NCBI GenBank assembly: GCA_934699705.1
Contig: CAKUXD010000036.1
Span: forward strand, 1 to 17,257
Origin: an uncultured Candidatus Melainabacteria bacterium
Lineage (GTDB): Bacteria > Cyanobacteriota > Vampirovibrionia > Gastranaerophilales > Gastranaerophilaceae
Length of the DNA: 17,257 bases
Reading direction: 5' to 3'
Below are positions 13,711-17,257 of the stretch, one piece after another. Position 1 is the stretch's first letter; the number at the start of each line of letters is the position of its first letter. Both the position numbers and the translations under genes were made by a program. The notes below the pieces were generated by a model. That model did not search any database. It was not told where the DNA came from and saw only the letters and a list, made by a program, of their open reading frames with translations.

Positions 13711-14047
13711 ATTTCGCGATTACAAACGCGATTGCTTTAGTTTTATCGTGTGAGATGCTCAATTTAAAGTGAAGGTTTTTAGAAATTTTCTTCAAAAGTC
13801 TTAATTTTGGGCAATTATTTTTATCGTGATACGTTTCAATGTCTGTTAAATAAATTCCAGTAATTCCGTATTGTTGCAGAGCTTTTATACAGGCTTCTTT
13901 TGCACAAAATTTCCCAGCAAAATGTTGAGAAGGTTTTGCTTGAGCCAAGCAATATTCTTGTTCGGATTTAGTAAAAATCTTATCTAAAAGTTGTTGAGAA
14001 CGGTATTCAAATCTGTTGCTGTCTTCTATATCAACTCCAATTTGCAT
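13709..14047 (-). CDS. acpS: Holo-[acyl-carrier-protein] synthase
   Basis: AcpS transfers the 4'-phosphopantetheine arm from coenzyme A to the serine of apo-acyl carrier protein, activating it for fatty acid synthesis in the cytoplasm. The 112 residues are close to the usual length of about 120. Visible motifs are IGVDIEDSNRF at the N-terminus, with the metal-binding Asp, then IFTKSEQEYC and the hallmark FAGKFCAKEACIKAL. The C-terminus LSISHDKTKAIAFVIAK fits the family's last strand. Start: AAAAAGGAG lies about 9 bases before the ATG at 14047. The stop codon touches the 120-bp repeat island, so the last residues may have been affected by repeat growth, although the domain looks complete. It is divergent from leuS. 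Confidence 0.93.
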   Translation of the reverse strand: MQIGVDIEDSNRFEYRSQQLLDKIFTKSEQEYCLAQAKPSQHFAGKFCAKEACIKALQQYGITGIYLTDIETYHDKNNCPKLRLLKKISKNLHFKLSISHDKTKAIAFVIAK

Positions 14048-14072
14048 AATATTTGCTCCTTTTTCTAAATAT

Positions 14073-14102
14073 TTATCTAAATTTATTTTATCATGGTAAA
14101 AT
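14073..14102 (+). promoter_or_regulatory. Possible promoter of leuS
   Basis: TTATCT (14073-14078) and TAAAAT (14097-14102) are separated by 18 bases. The predicted start near 14109 would give a leader of about 30 bases before the ATG. The -35 match is poor and the region is very AT-rich. Confidence 0.3.
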
Positions 14103-14138
14103 AAATTTATACAATAGTAAAAATATGTGAGGAGAAAA

Positions 14139-16616
14139 ATGCATAAAGAATATTTTCCACAAGAAATCGAAAAGAAATGGCAAAAATATTGGGAAGATAA
14201 TCACTCATTTCATGTAGATGATGATAGTGAAAAACCTAAATATTACGCACTTTCAATGTTCCCTTATCCAAGCGGAAAGCTACACATGGGACACGTTAGA
14301 AACTACACAATTACAGACGTAATAGCACGTTTTAAAAAGGCTCAGGGTTATAATGTTCTTCACCCAATGGGTTGGGATAGTTTTGGGCTTCCTGCAGAAA
14401 ATGCTGCGATGAAACATGGCGCAAATCCTGAAACTTGGACAGATGAAAACATTGCGTATATGACAAAACAACTTAAAATGTTGGGTTTATCTTATGATTG
14501 GGATAGAGAAGTTGCAACTTGCAAGCCTGATTATTACAAATGGACTCAATGGTTGTTCTTACAACTTTACAAAAAAGGTTTAGCTTACAAAAAAGAAGCT
14601 GCTGTAAACTGGTGTAACGAATGTGGTACTGTTCTTGCAAATGAACAAGTTATTGACGGCAAATGTTGGAGATGCGATAGTGTTGTTGAAAAGAAATACT
14701 TATCGCAATGGTTTTTAAAAATCACTGATTATGCAGACAGACTTCTTCAGGATTTAGATAAACTTGACGGTTGGGGTGATAATGTTAAAACCATGCAAGC
14801 AAACTGGATTGGAAAATCTCATGGTGCAATTTTAAAATTTAAAGTTGTTGAAAAAGATATGGAAATTCCAGTTTACACAACTCGCCCAGATACTGCGTTT
14901 GGTATTACATACCTTGTTGTAGCTCCTGAATATAAAGATATTGAAGCGCTTACAACTGACGAAAATAAACAAGCCGTTGAAGAATACAGAGCAAATGCGC
15001 GTAAATTAACAGAAATAGAAAGACTTTCAACAGATAGAGTTAAAACGGGTGTTCCTTTAGGCACTCATGCTATTAATCCGTTTACTGGTGAAAAATTCCC
15101 ATTATGGACTGCTGATTATGCGTTAGTAGAATATGGTACAGGTGCGGTAATGGCTGTACCAACTCACGATGAACGCGATTTTGCTTTCGCTAAAAAATAT
15201 AATTTACCGATGAAAGTTGTTATTTCTCCAAAAGAAAAAGATTTAAAAGTTGAAGAAATGACGAATGCTTATACCGAAGAAGGTATTATGGTAAATTCAG
15301 GCGAATTTAACGGAATGAATAATGTTGATGCTAAAAAAGCAATCACTCAATTTGCAGTAGATAAAGGATTTGGTGAATTTAAAACTCAATTTAGACTTCG
15401 TGATTGGTTGGTTTCTCGCCAAAGATATTGGGGCGCTCCAATTCCAATCGTATATTGCGATAAATGTGGTATTCAACCTGTTCCGGAAGACCAACTTCCA
15501 GTATTGTTACCAAAAGACGTGGATTTCTCTGTCGTTGGTAAATCCCCAATCACCACTTCTGAAACATTTAAAGATACAGTTTGCCCAGTTTGTGGCGGGC
15601 ATGCAGTTAGAGAAACTGATACAATGGATACTTTTATGTGTTCAAGCTGGTATTATATGCGTTATTCAGATGCCAAAAACTCTGAAAAATGCTTTGATAA
15701 AAATTTGGTTGATAAATGGCTACCTGTTGACCAATATGTAGGTGGTATTGAACATGCTATTTTACACTTATTATATTCAAGATTTTTTACAAAAGCCTTG
15801 CACGACTTAGGTCTTGTAGGTTTTGATGAACCGTTTAAAAACTTATTAACTCAAGGTATGGTGTTAAAAGATGGTTCAAAAATGTCTAAATCTAAAGGTA
15901 ATACAGTAGATCCAGACGAAATTTTTGAAAATTATGGTGCAGATACCGCAAGAACATTTATTCTTTCAGATTCACCTCCAGCAAGAGATTTTGACTGGTC
16001 TGACGCAGGTGTTGAAGGGTGTTACAAATTCTTGAACAGAGTTTGGAGAATGATTTCAACAAATCAAGACAAAATTTTACTTGATTATAAAGTACCTGAA
16101 GTTAGAACAAAAGCTAACGACGACTTAGTTCGTATGACACACATGTCTATAAAAGGTATTACAAACGATATTTCAAATGATTTTCAATTTAACACAGTAA
16201 TTTCTAAATACAGAGAATTGGCAAATTACATTTCTGATTGGACAAATAAAGCTCAATGGAATGATGAAGACAAAAATGTATTTAGCTTTGCAGTATTAAC
16301 TTTAATCAAATTGATGTCGCCTGTTGCAGTTCACATGACTGAAGAAATTTGGTCATCATTAGGTGCAAAAACTTCAATCCACGACGAAAAATGGTGCGAA
16401 TGGGACGAAAATCTTGCAAAAGCAAGTTCAATCACATTAGTTGTTCAAATTAATGGCAAAGTTCGTGATAAAATTGAGGTTGATGAGGCACTTGACCAAG
16501 AAGAATTGAAAAAAATTGCTCTTGAAAGTCAAAAAGTTAAAGAAGCAACAGTAGATAAACAAATCGTTAAGGTTATTGTTGTACCTAAAAAACTTGTAAA
16601 TATTGTAGTAAAATAA
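14139..16616 (+). CDS. leuS: Leucyl-tRNA synthetase
   Basis: LeuRS attaches leucine to tRNA-Leu using ATP and edits mischarged tRNA. The 825-residue protein is a full-length bacterial-type enzyme. The class I signature HMGH is at 49-52 (PYPSGKLHMGHVRNY) and KMSKS at 581-585. A zinc-binding pair of CxxC motifs is at Cys159/162 and Cys176/179, and a second cysteine set flanks the insertion near YCDKCG and CPVCGG. The CP1 editing domain shows GTGAVMAVPTHDERDFAFA. The C-terminus VVQINGKVRDKIEV is the tRNA-binding end domain. I chose the ATG at 14139 because GGAG at 14131-14134 fits it; the in-frame GTG at 14127 overlaps that ribosome site. The downstream terminator shows that it is transcribed alone. 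Confidence 0.98.
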   Translation: MHKEYFPQEIEKKWQKYWEDNHSFHVDDDSEKPKYYALSMFPYPSGKLHMGHVRNYTITDVIARFKKAQGYNVLHPMGWDSFGLPAENAAMKHGANPETWTDENIAYMTKQLKMLGLSYDWDREVATCKPDYYKWTQWLFLQLYKKGLAYKKEAAVNWCNECGTVLANEQVIDGKCWRCDSVVEKKYLSQWFLKITDYADRLLQDLDKLDGWGDNVKTMQANWIGKSHGAILKFKVVEKDMEIPVYTTRPDTAFGITYLVVAPEYKDIEALTTDENKQAVEEYRANARKLTEIERLSTDRVKTGVPLGTHAINPFTGEKFPLWTADYALVEYGTGAVMAVPTHDERDFAFAKKYNLPMKVVISPKEKDLKVEEMTNAYTEEGIMVNSGEFNGMNNVDAKKAITQFAVDKGFGEFKTQFRLRDWLVSRQRYWGAPIPIVYCDKCGIQPVPEDQLPVLLPKDVDFSVVGKSPITTSETFKDTVCPVCGGHAVRETDTMDTFMCSSWYYMRYSDAKNSEKCFDKNLVDKWLPVDQYVGGIEHAILHLLYSRFFTKALHDLGLVGFDEPFKNLLTQGMVLKDGSKMSKSKGNTVDPDEIFENYGADTARTFILSDSPPARDFDWSDAGVEGCYKFLNRVWRMISTNQDKILLDYKVPEVRTKANDDLVRMTHMSIKGITNDISNDFQFNTVISKYRELANYISDWTNKAQWNDEDKNVFSFAVLTLIKLMSPVAVHMTEEIWSSLGAKTSIHDEKWCEWDENLAKASSITLVVQINGKVRDKIEVDEALDQEELKKIALESQKVKEATVDKQIVKVIVVPKKLVNIVVK

Positions 16617-16631
16617 TTATTTTATCAATAT

Positions 16632-16675
16632 TAAAGCCCGAAATTTATGTCAGTAAATTTCGGGCTTTATTTTTT
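16632..16675 (+). terminator. Terminator of leuS
   Basis: A 16-bp perfect stem (16632-16647 with 16654-16669, core AAAGCCCGAAATTTA) has a 6-base loop and is followed by six T (16670-16675). It begins 16 bases after the leuS stop codon. Confidence 0.93.
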
Positions 16676-16723
16676 CATGTTTGTGATATATTAGAATAAA
16701 GGATTAAGAAAAAGGGTATATAA

Positions 16724-17257
16724 ATGGGATTAACAACATACTTAGGAATAGATGTAGGTTCGGTAACGACAAAATTAGCTTTAGTTGATGAAAACGGTAA
16801 ATATGTAGATAGTTATATGTTAAGAACTGCTGGTAAACCAGTTATGGCGGTTCAAAAGGGGTTAAATCAATTAAAATCACAAGCAACACAAGAATATGAT
16901 GTAAAGGGTGTTGGTACAACTGGTTCTGGACGTAATTTGGCAGGCGCATTGGTTGGTGCAGATATTATTAAAAATGAAATTACAGCTCATGCTGTTGCTG
17001 CAAGTATTAATATTCCTGGGGTTCAGACAATTCTTGAAATTGGTGGACAAGATAGTAAAATTATTATTTTACGTGATGGTATTGTAACCGATTTTGCGAT
17101 GAATACAGTTTGTGCGGCTGGTACTGGAAGTTTCTTAGACCACCAAGCGCAAAGATTAAATGTTCCTATTGAAGAATTTGGTGATACTGCATTAAAATCT
17201 ACAAATCCTGCTCGTATTGCAGGTCGTTGTGGGGTTTTTGCTGAATCAGATTTAATC
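16724..17257 (+). CDS. 2-hydroxyacyl-CoA dehydratase activase (BadF/HgdC family), 5' part
   Basis: The gene runs off the right edge; 178 residues are visible with no stop. It belongs to the BadF/BadG/BcrA/BcrD ATPase family, which uses ATP hydrolysis to push one electron into 2-hydroxyacyl-CoA dehydratases or benzoyl-CoA reductases in anaerobes. The ASKHA-fold motifs are clear: YLGIDVGSVTTKLALVD (6-22), GVGTTGSGR (62-70) and EIGGQDSKI (105-113). The two cysteines that bridge the [4Fe-4S] cluster in the HgdC dimer are both present, Cys130 in TVCAAGTGSF and Cys169 in GRCGVFAESD. The start has AAAGGG about 8 bases upstream. Whether it is the short activase alone (about 260 residues) or the long form fused to dehydratase-like domains cannot be seen here. 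Confidence 0.92.
   Translation, partial: MGLTTYLGIDVGSVTTKLALVDENGKYVDSYMLRTAGKPVMAVQKGLNQLKSQATQEYDVKGVGTTGSGRNLAGALVGADIIKNEITAHAVAASINIPGVQTILEIGGQDSKIIILRDGIVTDFAMNTVCAAGTGSFLDHQAQRLNVPIEEFGDTALKSTNPARIAGRCGVFAESDLI

Noticed and set aside
13407..13772. Open frames of 121 and 86 codons across the 120-bp repeat
   Set aside because: They exist because the unit length is a multiple of three and stops are rare; they start in a terminator or mid-repeat, lack ribosome sites, and one runs into acpS on the other strand.
14127..14138. GTG start for leuS at 14127
   Set aside because: The GGAG ribosome site at 14131-14134 would fall inside the coding part; it fits the ATG at 14139 instead.

Overview
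This window reads as an AT-rich bacterial chromosome segment with the standard genetic code, AGGAG-type ribosome binding sites, several textbook sigma70-like promoters (TTTACA/TTGAAA, 17-base spacer, TATAAT-like) and clear intrinsic terminators. The gene mix (leuS, rimP-nusA, acpS, a tRNA-Asn, a 2-hydroxyacyl-CoA dehydratase activase, and large soluble proteins of unknown role starting MAIQGV.. or MEINRV..) suggests a fermentative anaerobe. My best guess is the Gastranaerophilales/Melainabacteria lineage, but that is an inference from style and composition, not from a marker comparison.

Layout. 1-463: gene-free, GC-rich, repeat-filled island. 464-2131 (-): a 555-residue protein with an HELGH zincin motif (paralog A). 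2277-3008 (-): Bax inhibitor-1/YccA-like membrane protein. 3102-4886 (+): ABC exporter. 4939-5010 (+): tRNA-Asn(GTT) with its own promoter. 5117-5686 (-): unknown membrane protein. 5784-6587 (-): putative methyltransferase. 6701-7567 (-): secreted M48 metalloprotease. 7631-8875 and 8940-9422 (-): nusA and rimP, transcribed rimP-first. 9637-11418 and 11467-13356 (+): paralogs B and C, a tandem pair of HELGH proteins. 13431-13710: 120-bp tandem repeat island. 13709-14047 (-): acpS. 14139-16616 (+): leuS. 16724 to the right edge (+): activase, cut by the window.

The most unusual content is the family of three large HELGH proteins (A, B, C). They share a very well conserved beta-rich-looking central module and a C-terminal putative zinc peptidase domain (HELGH, then GG-x-x-E-x-x-AE), with variable N-termini and no signal peptide or membrane segment. 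They resemble in layout a multi-domain effector or toxin-type peptidase family, but I cannot name them. Both repeat islands lie immediately 3' of members of this family, and the stop codon of A sits inside a repeat word.

The second notable point is the rimP-nusA leader. A strong promoter is followed within about ten bases by a perfect terminator-type hairpin, only 19 bases before the rimP start. This arrangement would suit NusA-dependent attenuation. The operon ends at a terminator straight after nusA, without the usual ylxR-infB.
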